Positions 24,194 to 33,424 of a DNA stretch of 64,000 nt are shown piece by piece. Location: assembly GCF_018863195.1 (NCBI RefSeq), contig NZ_JAHKRT010000001.1, positions 186,001-250,000 on the forward strand, written 5' to 3'. Each line of letters opens with the position of its first letter. The stretch's first letter is position 1. Position numbers and translations under genes: made by a program. Source of the stretch: Sphingomonas quercus (GTDB lineage: Bacteria; Pseudomonadota; Alphaproteobacteria; Sphingomonadales; Sphingomonadaceae). The notes beneath the pieces are model-generated. The model was not told where the DNA came from, ran no database searches, and saw only the letters and a program-made list of their open reading frames with translations.

Positions 24194-26992
24194 TCAGAAC
24201 CGCGCGCGCGCCGTCACCGACATATAGCGTCCGATCGCGTCATAATAATTCGGCCCCGCCTCGCTGAGCGGCGGCTGCTTGTCGAACACATTGTTCATAT
24301 TGGCGCCGATCGTGAAACGATCGTTGATCTTGAACGATATGTTCATGTCCAGATAAGTGAATGCCGGCACCTTATTGTTGACCAGCGTTTCGATCAGCGT
24401 CCGGTTATAGATACCCTTGCCGATATAACGGAGGCGGGCGCCGAGATCGATGATCTTTCCCGCATAATTGGCGCTGAAATTGGCGCGCCAGTGCGGCACG
24501 CCGCCGCTGGTGCCGCCGGCGATCTCACCGATATTGTTGGTCACGGAAATGCCGTTATCGGTCGTGGTGTATTTCACATAGGTGGCCAGGCCCCGCAGGC
24601 TGAGCGTACCCGGCAGGGAAGCGCTGAGATGCGACAGCGGCAGGCGATAGGAGGCCTCCATATCGATGCCCTGGCTTTTCACCTTGGAGAGGTTCTGCGA
24701 GTTGGCATAAACCCGGATCACCGTCTGGGTCGTCGGGTCGCGCACGACCTGAGCACAAGCCGCGGTGAAGCCGAGGGAGCAGGCCAGCGTCAGGTTCTGG
24801 CCGGAAAGCGTCCCGGTTTCGTTGCTGATGACGATCTTGTACCAGTCTACCGAGGCGTTGAAGCCGGGGAGGAATTTCGGCGAGAACGTCGCGCCAAACG
24901 ATGTCGTGTGGCTGATCACCGACTTGAGGTCCGGATTGCCGCCAGTGTGATATTCGACAAAATTTGGCGCCGGATTATAACCGACAATGCCCTGACGGCC
25001 CGCAGTATCCAGATCGATCATCGGGCGGACATTGATGGTCTCCACCGAGAAAAGGCTGGAGATGCTGGGCGCGCGGAAGTCGCGCGAGCGCACGCCGCGC
25101 AGCAGAATCTGGTCGAACAGCCTGATCGTGGCCCCGCCCTTCCATACCCAGGTGCCGCCGGCCCGGCTATAATCCGCGTATCGTGCCGCCCCGTTCAGGT
25201 CGAGCTTGATCTTACCCTCGAGCTCCAGAAGTGGAACGCCGACTTCGGCGAATGCTTCCTTGACGTTATATTTCCCACCCACCGTAAAGGTGCTGTAGAG
25301 AGAAGGCATGAAAATGCCCGCGATGTCATCCGAGCTTGCCGGTGTCTGCTGCTGGCTTTGCCAGCGGCCGCTGGCACCGAACACCACAGTGATCGGCTGC
25401 CTCGCCCAGAGCCTGAACAAGTCACCCTGAAAAGACAGCTCGGCAGAGTCGATCTTGCTGATGGAATCGCCGCCCTGGACGCCGTTGATATAGGTCATGG
25501 CCTCTGGCGAGGCATTCCACACGCCAAAGAGATTGACCGGCACGCACGCCGCATCGTCGTTCGCCGAACTGGCATCGGCATTGACCGCGCAGACCGGGCC
25601 ATTGGCGCCCTGCACGGCGTTGATGGCGTCGTTGAACCGCGCCGTAATCGGCGTGACGATACGTTCGCGCGACCTGGTTTCGCCGTGGTTATAATAGCCA
25701 TGGGCGGTCCAGCTGCCGAACAGCGTCGCATCGAAGCCGATCGCGCCTTCATAGGATTGGCGCCGGGTGCTGAGATTGAGCATGAACGGCCCGTTCCAAT
25801 ATTTCCCGAGCGTGAAGCTCGTCTCACCCGCCGCGGACAGCTGATCGCGAATGTCCTGTGACAGAAAGGCGTTGTTGGCCGATATCGTAAGGGGAACCGG
25901 GGCCAGGATATTCGGCAGGAACGGGTAGTTCGACCTCACCTGGCCATAGCTTGCATCGGCCCACAGGGTAACGCCGTCGGCCACTTCATAGGTGGCGTGG
26001 GCATAAGTGGCGATGCGGTTGGACGGGGTGGTCACCGCGATCCCGTCATAGGTGCCGACCGCATCCGCGCCACCGACGACGTTGGTCGGGAACTGGCCCG
26101 GACGGGGCGTGGCGGTGGGCGTTCCGCTGCGGAAGGCGCGCAGCGTGCCGTCCTCGTTGAACATCTGCCCGGCAAGCACGCCGCTGGTGATCAGGCCCGA
26201 CGGCACCTGATTACCCCAGTTCACATCCGCGACCATGATCTGGCGGCGATCGGCGGGGTCGCTCGGGTTGACCGGAACGATGCCGGCGCTGGCGAGACGG
26301 GGTCGGGAATTGCGATCCGGGATCGAGCTGTCCTTCTGCCAGTCCGCCGCGACCATGATCTGGCCGCGGTCCTCGGCGAAGCCGGTGCCCCAGGTGACAT
26401 CGGCGCCAAGGCGCTGGCCGTCGGCGCGGGACGAGATGCCCGCGGTCGCGCCGACCGTCAGCCCCTGCACCTTCCGCTTGAAGAGAATGTTGACGACACC
26501 GGCGGTCGCGTCGGAGCCATAAGCGGCCGAAGCGCCGCCCGTCACCGTCTCGATGTGGTCGACAATCCCCATCGGAATGAAGTTCAGGTTGCTGCTGATC
26601 ACCGAGCGGCGGCCGTTTACCAGCGTCAGCGAGGACCCGATGTTGCGCAGCGACGGCGTGCCCGCGGTGCCGGCGCTGGAGGCATTGCCGACGCCGACCT
26701 GCGGCGAGTTGCTCGGGCGGAAGGCGGGCGAGTCATTGAGCACCTGCTGGAGGTTTGGCGGATCGCCCTGGTTCAGCTCGAGCGCGCCGATCACCGTGGT
26801 CGGCGTCGGCGCGTCAAAGCCGGCGCGCTCGATGCGCGACCCCGTGACGATGATCTGCTCATCCGCCTGGGTGAGATCGTCCTGCGCTGCCTGGGCCTGG
26901 GCGACACCGGCGTACAGCAGGGTGACGGCCAGCGCCGCGGCGCTGCTTCCACGAGCCATGCCAATGATCGAAAAACCTGAAATGGCTCGCAT
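24194..26992 (-). CDS. TonB-dependent outer-membrane receptor
   Basis: A 932-residue receptor with a long signal sequence (cleavage near GVAQAQA), the sphingomonad-style plug opening EQIIVTGSRIERAGFD, plug motifs (TLVNGRRSVI, GGASAAYGSDATAGVVN) and a C-terminal beta barrel ending in aromatic F (SVTARARF). It imports a large or scarce nutrient using TonB energy; the substrate is unknown. A GGAGGGGG site precedes the ATG. The next genes upstream on the same strand encode an S9 peptidase and a serine hydrolase, hinting at peptide uptake. Palindromes like those upstream of the hydrolase lie before this gene. Confidence 0.95.
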   Translation of the reverse strand: MRAISGFSIIGMARGSSAAALAVTLLYAGVAQAQAAQDDLTQADEQIIVTGSRIERAGFDAPTPTTVIGALELNQGDPPNLQQVLNDSPAFRPSNSPQVGVGNASSAGTAGTPSLRNIGSSLTLVNGRRSVISSNLNFIPMGIVDHIETVTGGASAAYGSDATAGVVNILFKRKVQGLTVGATAGISSRADGQRLGADVTWGTGFAEDRGQIMVAADWQKDSSIPDRNSRPRLASAGIVPVNPSDPADRRQIMVADVNWGNQVPSGLITSGVLAGQMFNEDGTLRAFRSGTPTATPRPGQFPTNVVGGADAVGTYDGIAVTTPSNRIATYAHATYEVADGVTLWADASYGQVRSNYPFLPNILAPVPLTISANNAFLSQDIRDQLSAAGETSFTLGKYWNGPFMLNLSTRRQSYEGAIGFDATLFGSWTAHGYYNHGETRSRERIVTPITARFNDAINAVQGANGPVCAVNADASSANDDAACVPVNLFGVWNASPEAMTYINGVQGGDSISKIDSAELSFQGDLFRLWARQPITVVFGASGRWQSQQQTPASSDDIAGIFMPSLYSTFTVGGKYNVKEAFAEVGVPLLELEGKIKLDLNGAARYADYSRAGGTWVWKGGATIRLFDQILLRGVRSRDFRAPSISSLFSVETINVRPMIDLDTAGRQGIVGYNPAPNFVEYHTGGNPDLKSVISHTTSFGATFSPKFLPGFNASVDWYKIVISNETGTLSGQNLTLACSLGFTAACAQVVRDPTTQTVIRVYANSQNLSKVKSQGIDMEASYRLPLSHLSASLPGTLSLRGLATYVKYTTTDNGISVTNNIGEIAGGTSGGVPHWRANFSANYAGKIIDLGARLRYIGKGIYNRTLIETLVNNKVPAFTYLDMNISFKINDRFTIGANMNNVFDKQPPLSEAGPNYYDAIGRYMSVTARARF

Positions 26993-27045
26993 TCTGCTTC
27001 CCCCTCCTGGATCGAGCTAGCCTTGTGGAGGAAGGTTTACACATT

Positions 27046-27078
27046 ATCCCATACAGGACAATACATCCTATTCAGGAT
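27046..27078. promoter_or_regulatory. Tandem 14-base operator-like repeats upstream of the TonB receptor
   Basis: ATCCCATACAGGAC (27046-27059) and ATCCTATTCAGGAT (27065-27078) are two imperfect copies of one palindromic word, spaced 19 bases apart, 54-86 bases before the receptor start. The same word appears in perfect form (GTCCTGATCAGGAC) upstream of the serine hydrolase at 32144. The protein that binds it is unknown. Confidence 0.5.
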
Positions 27079-27140
27079 TGTAATCTAAATATCATCTCGA
27101 TCCGATGCAATCCGGCCCCATCTTGGTTGAAGGGCGGACG

Positions 27141-27169
27141 GCCCCGCCCGGCCACATTGCCGGCGGGGC
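27141..27169 (-). terminator. GC hairpin after the S9 peptidase gene
   Basis: GCCCCGCCCGGC (27141-27152) pairs with GCCGGCGGGGC (27159-27169) with one bulged C. It lies 12 bases past the peptidase stop on the minus strand. No clear T-run follows, so its strength is uncertain. Confidence 0.55.
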
Positions 27170-27180
27170 AGGCAGCCGGG

Positions 27181-29295
27181 CTATTTCGCGTTCATGAGCT
27201 TTCGCTGGAGGAATTCCTGGGTGCGGCCATAGGCCTTCAGCCAGTTGCTGTGCAGGACGAAATCATGAACCTCGCCGGGCAGCACGAACTGCTCAACCTG
27301 CACCTTGCCGCCCGCGTCGTTCAGCGCACCGATCATCTCCACGGTCTGCGAGAAGACTACCGCCCGGTCATCGTCGCCATGAATGAACAGCACCGGTGCA
27401 CGCCAGTCCTTCGCGCTGCTGATGGCTGAGGATGCGGTGGCAATGCGCGCCAATTCCGGCGGCGCGCCGGGTGCGGTGAGATAAGGCAGGAAACTCGTCC
27501 AGTTATGGACGCCGGCCATGTCAACGCCGGCCGCGAAATCCCCGGGCAGCTTGGACAGCGCCAGCGCCGTCATGATGCCGCCATAGCTCATGCCATAAGC
27601 GCCGATCCGCCTGGGATCGATATCGCCGCGGCCCTTCAGATAGGCGACCGCGCCGGCGATATCGCGCACCTCGCTGGCGCCCGCCTCGGCGAAGTCGAGC
27701 GCCTCGCGCCAATCCATGCCATAGCCGGTTCCGCCGCGGAAATTGACCGACAGCACGACATAGCCCTGCGAGGCGAGAAACTGGTTCATCGCATAGAAGC
27801 GGGCATAGGGGCCCATCGGGTGCCAGCCGAGCAGCATCTGGCGCGGCGGCCCGCCATGGAAGAACAGGATCGCCGGGCGCGGGCCGGACGCCTTGCCCGG
27901 GGGCATGAACAACTGCCCGTGGACCGGCATATTGTCGCTGCTCTGGAAGACGACGCGCTGCGGCTCGACCAAATCCTTGGCCGGGAACGATGCGGCGTCC
28001 GACGCGGCATAGACCGGCTTCATCGCGCCATCGCGCGAAACCAGCACGGGCTGCATCGGATTGCGGGCGGTGGCGTGCAGCGCATAGAGGGCGCCGTCGC
28101 CGCCGACGACCGGCATGTCCTCGATGCTGGCGCCGCGGGTGATCGGCCGCGGCGTGCCTCCGGCGGCGGCGACCTCCCACAAATGCCGGTGATCGTCATC
28201 GGCGGCGTTCGAGGAGAAGATAACGCCGGTGCGCGCCCGATCGAGCTCGGCGGCGAACAGTTCGGACCCGTCGGGCGTCAGCGCGACCGGCTGGCCGCCC
28301 TGCGCGGGGATCGAATAGAGCCTGAGCCAGCGCGTCTTCTCCCACGGGAAGACGAGCCGGTCATTGGCCGTCCACAACAGCGTCGTGCCGTCCTCGACCG
28401 GCTGGAACACGCTGCCGGCGCCGGCATCCGCGGTCCACACCGGGGCAGATTTGCCGCTCGCCACGTCGGCGACCCAGATCGACCAGGGCGTGCCCTCTCG
28501 TTTGCCTCGGAAGACATACATCAGCTGCGATGCGGTGGGGGGCGTGCGGATCCAGGCGATACGCTTGCCATCCGGCGACCAGCGCGGCGAGGCGTCGCGG
28601 TCGGTGCTCGGCGAAACCCAGCTGATCTGCTTGCTGGTGAAATCATAGATGCCGAGCAGGACATGGCCCTCGCGGCGGCGGCTCAGGAATGCAAGCTTGC
28701 TGCCGTCCGGCGACCAGACCGGGCCGCCGCTATTGCCGCGGTCGCGGATCAGCTGGACGGCCGGGCCGCTGGCGTTAACGTCGGCGATCCACAGCTGCCC
28801 GCCGCGCGTGAACACGAAGCGTCCATCGACCGGCGAGGCGGTCGGCCCTTCGCCGGCGCCGAAGCTGCGCGCCGCCTCGCCCGGCTTCTGCGCGAAGATC
28901 TCCTTGGAAAGCGGCCCGGTGACGAGGCTCTCGGGGTTGATCGGGCCGCCGCCTTCGAGGCTGCCACCGCCAGTATAGAGCAGGACCGAACCCTTCGCCG
29001 CCCAGGCGATGCGATCCAGCTCATAGCCATTATCCTTGGCGAAGTTCGTCAGCTTGCGCGTGGACCAGCCGTCGCCGGCACGCTCGGCGATGAGGATGTT
29101 GCGCACGCCGCGCTCGTTGGACACCCAGGCGACGCGCCCGTCCGCGGGCGACGCCGTCAGTCCGCCCGGAAGCGGCGCGCCGAGCACATTGTCCAGCGTC
29201 ACCTGCGCAAAGGCCGGGGGCGCCGCGAACGGCAGAGCCCACGTGCCTGCCAGCAGCGCGAGCGCGATCGAAGTTCCAGTCCTTGTCATTCGCAT
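27181..29295 (-). CDS. Secreted S9-family (DPP IV/acylaminoacyl type) serine peptidase
   Basis: A 704-residue exported peptidase with a signal peptide (cleavage near AFAQ). The N-terminal two-thirds is a WD40-like propeller (repeated PVWSPDGSKLAFLS, PRWSPDGKRIAW segments). The C-terminal alpha/beta hydrolase has S570 (GMSYGG), D643 (HGDDDRAV) and H677 (EVHDF). It should release short peptides in the periplasm. The gene lies between the TonB receptor and the serine hydrolase, all on the minus strand, though intergenic gaps of 188 and 841 bases imply separate promoters. A long open frame opposite it on the plus strand is an antisense artefact of high GC. Confidence 0.93.
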   Translation of the reverse strand: MRMTRTGTSIALALLAGTWALPFAAPPAFAQVTLDNVLGAPLPGGLTASPADGRVAWVSNERGVRNILIAERAGDGWSTRKLTNFAKDNGYELDRIAWAAKGSVLLYTGGGSLEGGGPINPESLVTGPLSKEIFAQKPGEAARSFGAGEGPTASPVDGRFVFTRGGQLWIADVNASGPAVQLIRDRGNSGGPVWSPDGSKLAFLSRRREGHVLLGIYDFTSKQISWVSPSTDRDASPRWSPDGKRIAWIRTPPTASQLMYVFRGKREGTPWSIWVADVASGKSAPVWTADAGAGSVFQPVEDGTTLLWTANDRLVFPWEKTRWLRLYSIPAQGGQPVALTPDGSELFAAELDRARTGVIFSSNAADDDHRHLWEVAAAGGTPRPITRGASIEDMPVVGGDGALYALHATARNPMQPVLVSRDGAMKPVYAASDAASFPAKDLVEPQRVVFQSSDNMPVHGQLFMPPGKASGPRPAILFFHGGPPRQMLLGWHPMGPYARFYAMNQFLASQGYVVLSVNFRGGTGYGMDWREALDFAEAGASEVRDIAGAVAYLKGRGDIDPRRIGAYGMSYGGIMTALALSKLPGDFAAGVDMAGVHNWTSFLPYLTAPGAPPELARIATASSAISSAKDWRAPVLFIHGDDDRAVVFSQTVEMIGALNDAGGKVQVEQFVLPGEVHDFVLHSNWLKAYGRTQEFLQRKLMNAK

Positions 29296-30136
29296 GGCAT
29301 CAACCTTCCGCGGAATTACGGGCGCATGAGGCGCGCCATGACCGGCAGTATCGGGGCAGCGAGCGTTGCCAGCGGGGCAGCAAGACGCGGCGGGCCACGC
29401 GAACGCCCGGCGATAGCACGCCGTCGTCCGAGTCGGTCATATTCACCCTCTTGTTGGCGTGATCAGGATTGTTTTTCTGATTGGACCATAGGCGCCGGAA
29501 ACCGGCCTGGTCAAACCCGCAATTTCCCTCCGAAACCTCTTCGGGAAAAGGGTAATTCTGGAGAATTTATGCCGATTTTCCCGAGCGATCAGGACTCCCG
29601 CTTGGTCGGCCCGCAGAGCGCTCGCCCGGCCCGGCGCATCAAGCACATCCCAGCCGTGGGCCCCGTCCGTGGAGCCCTACTGTCCTGATCGGAAACTTCC
29701 TCGCAACGCCGCGGAAGGGTCGGCCATCGACACTCGTCGGGGCCACGGGGGAAGTTGATCGTCACCTGTTAAGAGACCCCAGGCGCGATGCTCGGGCCGA
29801 GGCCCGCGTCCCGACCGCGCGTGGCCGGTCTGCGACGTGACGGCAAGGCCTTCACGCGACTGCCCGAAAACAACGTTCCCCGATCGCCGGGCATCGTCGC
29901 ATTCGGAGGAGCAGCATTGGCGCGGCATCGGTCACCGCGACTTTATGGGCGATCCCCCGAGCAGGGGCCGGGACTGATCGACGATAATGCTACGCCCCCC
30001 GACCCGCTGGTCGCTCTCCGCTTGCGACGGGCGTAACATTCCTCGCCGGTGCTTGGCCGGAGACGATTGCCGCCCTGCGTCACGCTCCGTCGACGGGGCC
30101 TCAGCGGGCCCCGCCCCCCTCCCCGGTGCGCCTATG
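29296..30136. other. 841-base intergenic region with operator-like half-sites, no gene recognised
   Basis: No open frame here resembles a known protein. Three copies of the operator word from this locus are seen in half form: TGATCAGGAT (29460-29469), CGATCAGGAC (29586-29595) and GTCCTGATCGGA (29682-29693). The first is followed by TTGTTTTTCTGATTGG, which matches, with one base change plus an insertion, a stretch on the minus strand beside the serine-hydrolase operator (about 32165-32187). A short frame at 29570-29688 (39 codons) has GGAG before its ATG but no recognisable product. A weak hairpin lies at 30094-30113. The region may be a promoter plus remains of a deleted gene. Confidence 0.5.
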
Positions 30137-32101
30137 TCAGCGCACCTCCGTGTAGACATAGTCGGTCTGGCTGTCGCGAACGGTGAGCGTCCGCGTGCCG
30201 TTCTTCTCGCCGACGACCGCCTCTACCCCGATATTGCCGGGCGCGGCCGAGACGATCGAAACGGTGCCGTCCGCGCTCTTGCGCGTGGCGATCGGGCCCT
30301 CGACGAAACCCGCGGTGATCCACGGCGCGCCATTGCGCTCGCTGATGCGGATCGTCCCATTGTCGGCCGGGTTGCGATAAAGCTTGCCGAGGCTGGCCAT
30401 CACCGCCGGGTCGGGCGGCAGGGTCAGCCGCGCGCGACGCATGCCCGCCTGCCTCTTGGTGCGCGCCGCGGCTACGGCCAGCTGCTGCTCCGCCTGGGGC
30501 TTGGCGTCATAGACCAGCTCGAACACGCGGCGCAGCAGCGGGTCGAACATGGTCGGGCCGGTATCGGCGTTGGTCAGGATGACCAGCCCGATCCCGGAAT
30601 CGGGCAATGCGAACCAGGTGCTATGGAAACCCTGCAACGTGCCGCCATGGGTGATCACGGACACGCCGGAGACGACATGCTCCATCAGGCCCATGCCATA
30701 CCAGTTATTCTCCCCGGTCGGCACGCCGCGGCGGCGGCGCTCCAGGATATTGGCCTCGCTGACATAGCGCTTGCCGTCGATCGTTCCCTTGCCGAGCTCC
30801 AGCAGGACGTAACGCGCCATGTCCGCCGCGCTCGACCACGCGCCGCCCGCCGGGCGATAAGGCGGGATGAGATGATTGAAGGCGTTCGACATCTCGACCA
30901 TCCTGCCATCGACGTCGAAGCCGTGGGGATGAGCCCAGTCGCCGCTCTCGCCCTTGGCGAAATCGAAGGTCGTGTCCTTCATCCCGAGGGGATCGAAGAT
31001 GCGCGTCTGCATCGCCTTGTCGAAGGCGGCGCCCAGTTCCATCTTCGGGTAGGCGAGCGCACCGCCGATATAGCCGGCCGCCGCCGCCATCAGATTGCTA
31101 TACTGGTAAAGCTCGCCAAACTTGCTGGTCGGCGTGGTCTGGGCGAGGCGCACGAAGGTATCGGACGCCGGCGCGCCATCATCGGCGAGGATGAACGACA
31201 GATCCTTGCGCGGCAGGCCGGTGCACGCACAGACGAGATGACGGATCAGTACTGACTGGGTGACGGCGTCATCACCGAGGCGGAAGCTGGGATAGACATC
31301 CACCACCTTCTCATCCCAGCTCAACTTGCCCTCGTCCGCCAGGAAGGAGAGCAGCAATGTTGCCATCCCCTTGGTGTTGGAAGCAATCATGAACTTGGTG
31401 TGGGCGTCCACCGGCTCGTTCTTGCCGATCTCGCGCGTGCCGACACCGCCCTGCCAGACGACCTTTCCCTGATCAATGAAGGCGAGGCCGACCCCCGGCA
31501 CCTGCAACTCCTGCGCGGCCTTGGCGACGAAATCGCGCAGCACCTGCACCTTGTCCGGGGTCAGACGCTTGGCCGTGACGCCCGCGAAATTCTCCGGCTT
31601 GTAGCCTGCCGGACGCAGGCTGCGCTGCACCAGCGACATGGCGGCGGCGCGTTTGTTGGCGGTCGCGGCCGAGCCTTCGGTGATCACCACCGTCCACGCC
31701 GCCCCCACCCGCATCGCCGTCGCCGAAACGTTGACCCGCTCGCTGGGTGAGGTTTCATAGGAGAAGCTCGTCCGCTCGTCCCAGCCGTCGCCCGGCAGGC
31801 CGGGGTTGCTCGTCCGCGAGACACGGCCCGCGTCGGGCCGGTAGAGCGACCACGCCTTCGCCAGCGCATCCTGCGCGTTGGCGGCCGCGCCCACTTCGGC
31901 CACCGCAACGGAAAGATCGCCCTCCGGCACCGTGAACACGGTCAAAGGTCCGCGGACGGCCACCGTCCAATCCCGGGGCTGGGTGAAAGAGAGGCCGGTC
32001 GCCGTCTTGCCGGGCGTGTCGGCGGCGGCGCCCTGGGCGAACGAGATGGCGGGGACGGCCAGCAAGGCAAGGGACAAGGGGAGCGCGGACGTGAGTTTCA
32101 C
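30137..32101 (-). CDS. Secreted class C beta-lactamase-related serine hydrolase
   Basis: A 654-residue exported protein, with a signal peptide ending near SFAQ. Residues 30-165 form an extra N-terminal domain. The hydrolase (about 175-515) has the three active-site motifs: S241-x-x-K244 (SNTK), Y334-S-N (YSN) and H485-G-G (THGG). A C-terminal lipocalin-like domain follows. Family members are D-peptidases, esterases or amidases; resistance is not implied. GTG 32101 sits 6 bases after AGAGG and is preferred to a TTG touching that site. A perfect 14-base palindrome lies upstream. Confidence 0.9.
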   Translation of the reverse strand: MKLTSALPLSLALLAVPAISFAQGAAADTPGKTATGLSFTQPRDWTVAVRGPLTVFTVPEGDLSVAVAEVGAAANAQDALAKAWSLYRPDAGRVSRTSNPGLPGDGWDERTSFSYETSPSERVNVSATAMRVGAAWTVVITEGSAATANKRAAAMSLVQRSLRPAGYKPENFAGVTAKRLTPDKVQVLRDFVAKAAQELQVPGVGLAFIDQGKVVWQGGVGTREIGKNEPVDAHTKFMIASNTKGMATLLLSFLADEGKLSWDEKVVDVYPSFRLGDDAVTQSVLIRHLVCACTGLPRKDLSFILADDGAPASDTFVRLAQTTPTSKFGELYQYSNLMAAAAGYIGGALAYPKMELGAAFDKAMQTRIFDPLGMKDTTFDFAKGESGDWAHPHGFDVDGRMVEMSNAFNHLIPPYRPAGGAWSSAADMARYVLLELGKGTIDGKRYVSEANILERRRRGVPTGENNWYGMGLMEHVVSGVSVITHGGTLQGFHSTWFALPDSGIGLVILTNADTGPTMFDPLLRRVFELVYDAKPQAEQQLAVAAARTKRQAGMRRARLTLPPDPAVMASLGKLYRNPADNGTIRISERNGAPWITAGFVEGPIATRKSADGTVSIVSAAPGNIGVEAVVGEKNGTRTLTVRDSQTDYVYTEVR

Positions 32102-32143
32102 GGGCAACCTCTTTATCTATATTTCATCGAGGGACCAAATTCG

Positions 32144-32157
32144 GTCCTGATCAGGAC
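32144..32157. promoter_or_regulatory. Perfect 14-bp palindrome upstream of the serine hydrolase
   Basis: GTCCTGATCAGGAC is fully self-complementary and lies 43 bases before the hydrolase start. Variants occur twice upstream of the TonB receptor and in the region upstream of the S9 peptidase. It looks like the operator of a local dimeric regulator. Confidence 0.55.
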
Positions 32158-32198
32158 ACATATACCCAATCGGAAAAACAAATCCATAGGTTCGCCGC

Positions 32199-32387
32199 AG
32201 CGAACCCGACTTCCAGACCGAGCTGACCCATCGCTTCGAGGCCGATCCCGCAGCGCAGGCAGCACTGGCGAGAACCGTGCGCCTCGACACCGTGTCGCAC
32301 GACGGGTTCGACGCCGCCTTCTGTCCCGGTGGCCACGGGCCGATGTGGGATGTGGCGGAGGATCCGGGATCGGCCGCGCTGACGCTG
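32199..32387 (+). pseudogene. DJ-1/PfpI-family fragment
   Basis: This plus-strand frame encodes a mid-portion of a DJ-1/PfpI (type 1 glutamine-amidotransferase-like) protein: PDFQTELTHRFEADPAA, then DGFDAAFCPGGHGPMWDVAE. No start is present, and the sequence stops matching after AEDPGSAALTL, before the elbow where the family has its catalytic cysteine (CHG). It is a remnant, joined within about 30 bases to a second remnant. Confidence 0.65.
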
Positions 32388-32418
32388 CCGGGTCGGCCGG
32401 CTGAATGTCTAGGGCGAT

Positions 32419-32561
32419 GGGCAGGGCGATATTGCCCGCCATGGCGGCGAGCATCGCGCCGTCTTCGTCTATCGGATGCAGTCCTATCGCTATTGGGAAG
32501 AGCGCCTCGGCCGAGACGATTTCGCGCTGGGCAATTCGGAGAGCACTTCACCATGTTGCGG
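32419..32561 (+). pseudogene. MOSC-domain fragment with frameshift
   Basis: The frame reads GQGDIARHGGEHRAVFVYRM, then QSYRYWEERLGRDDFAL, a MOSC-domain stretch. After a one-base frame change near 32530 it continues as GQFGEHFT, where intact homologues read GQFGENFT. Both ends of the domain, including the conserved cysteine region, are missing. It follows the DJ-1 fragment directly. Confidence 0.6.
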
Positions 32562-32736
32562 ACGGACTCGCCCGGGCCTTGCAGGGCGCCGCGCTGTCGG
32601 ACGGGCGGCGCCGCTCGTTGCAGGCACTCGCCGACGGCCGTTTTTCCCGACCGCCCCTCCCTTGCCGGCTCTTGCCATTCGCCAGTTCAGCGCCGACCAT
32701 TGACCGCAAGCCCCCTTCCAACATCCGGCGGAAACC

Positions 32737-33408
32737 ATGCCCCAGCATCTCAAGATCGACTTCGTCTCCGACATCGCCTGCCCGTGGTGCGTCATCGGGC
32801 TGGGCGGGCTCGAGCAGGCGCTCGACAGCCTCAGGGGCGAGATCGAGGCGGATATCGCCTTCCACCCGTTCGAGCTCAATCCCGACATGCCGGCTGGCGG
32901 CGAAAACGGGCTGGAGCATATCGCCCGCAAATACGGCATGTCCCCGGATCAGGTGCGCGAGAATCGCGGACGGATTCGGGATCGCGCCGCCGCGATCGGC
33001 TTCACGATGAACAGCTCGGACGCGAGCCGCGCCTACAACACATTCGATGCCCACCGCCTGATCGCGTGGGCGGGAGAAAAGGGCCGCCAGATCGAGATGA
33101 AGCGGCAATTGTTCACGCTCTACTTCACCGACCAGAAGGACGTCGGCGACCGCGACGTGCTCGCCGCCGCCGCCGAGGCCGCCGGGCTGGATGGGGCGGA
33201 AGCCCGGGCGGTGCTGGACTCCGATCGCTATGCCGAACAGGTCCGCGCCGAGGAGATGCTCTGGCGGCAGCGCGGCATCAACAGCGTGCCCGCCATCGTC
33301 GTCGGCGGACGTTATCTGATTTCCGGTGGCCAGCCGCCGGAGGAGTTCGTGCGCCAGCTTCGCGCGATCTCGGCAAGGCTTGTCGAGGAGCAGGCGGCGG
33401 CGGGCTGA
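32737..33408 (+). CDS. FrnE/DsbA-family thiol oxidoreductase
   Basis: A 223-residue DsbA-like protein with no signal peptide, hence cytoplasmic: the CPWC motif is C15-P-W-C18, and the cis-proline loop is in INSVPAIVVGGRYLISGG. FrnE-type family members (HFELNPDMP-like segment seen as FHPFELNPDMP) isomerise or reduce disulfides and contribute to oxidative stress tolerance. ATG 32737 starts the family N-terminus; it lies just after the pseudogene scar, so its promoter may have been rearranged. It converges with the CYTH-CHAD gene 16 bases away. Confidence 0.92.
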   Translation: MPQHLKIDFVSDIACPWCVIGLGGLEQALDSLRGEIEADIAFHPFELNPDMPAGGENGLEHIARKYGMSPDQVRENRGRIRDRAAAIGFTMNSSDASRAYNTFDAHRLIAWAGEKGRQIEMKRQLFTLYFTDQKDVGDRDVLAAAAEAAGLDGAEARAVLDSDRYAEQVRAEEMLWRQRGINSVPAIVVGGRYLISGGQPPEEFVRQLRAISARLVEEQAAAG

Positions 33409-33424
33409 AGGCGGGCCGCCGCCC

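Noticed and set aside
27505-29688. A 727-codon open frame on the plus strand opposite the S9 peptidase
   Set aside because: It has no recognisable domain, and its composition is the Arg/Ala/Gly-rich kind expected from antisense reading of a high-GC gene; the minus-strand peptidase has a full set of motifs.
29570-29688. 39-codon frame with GGAG before its ATG
   Set aside because: No similarity or structural feature can be seen, and it could arise by chance; kept only as a note in the gap.
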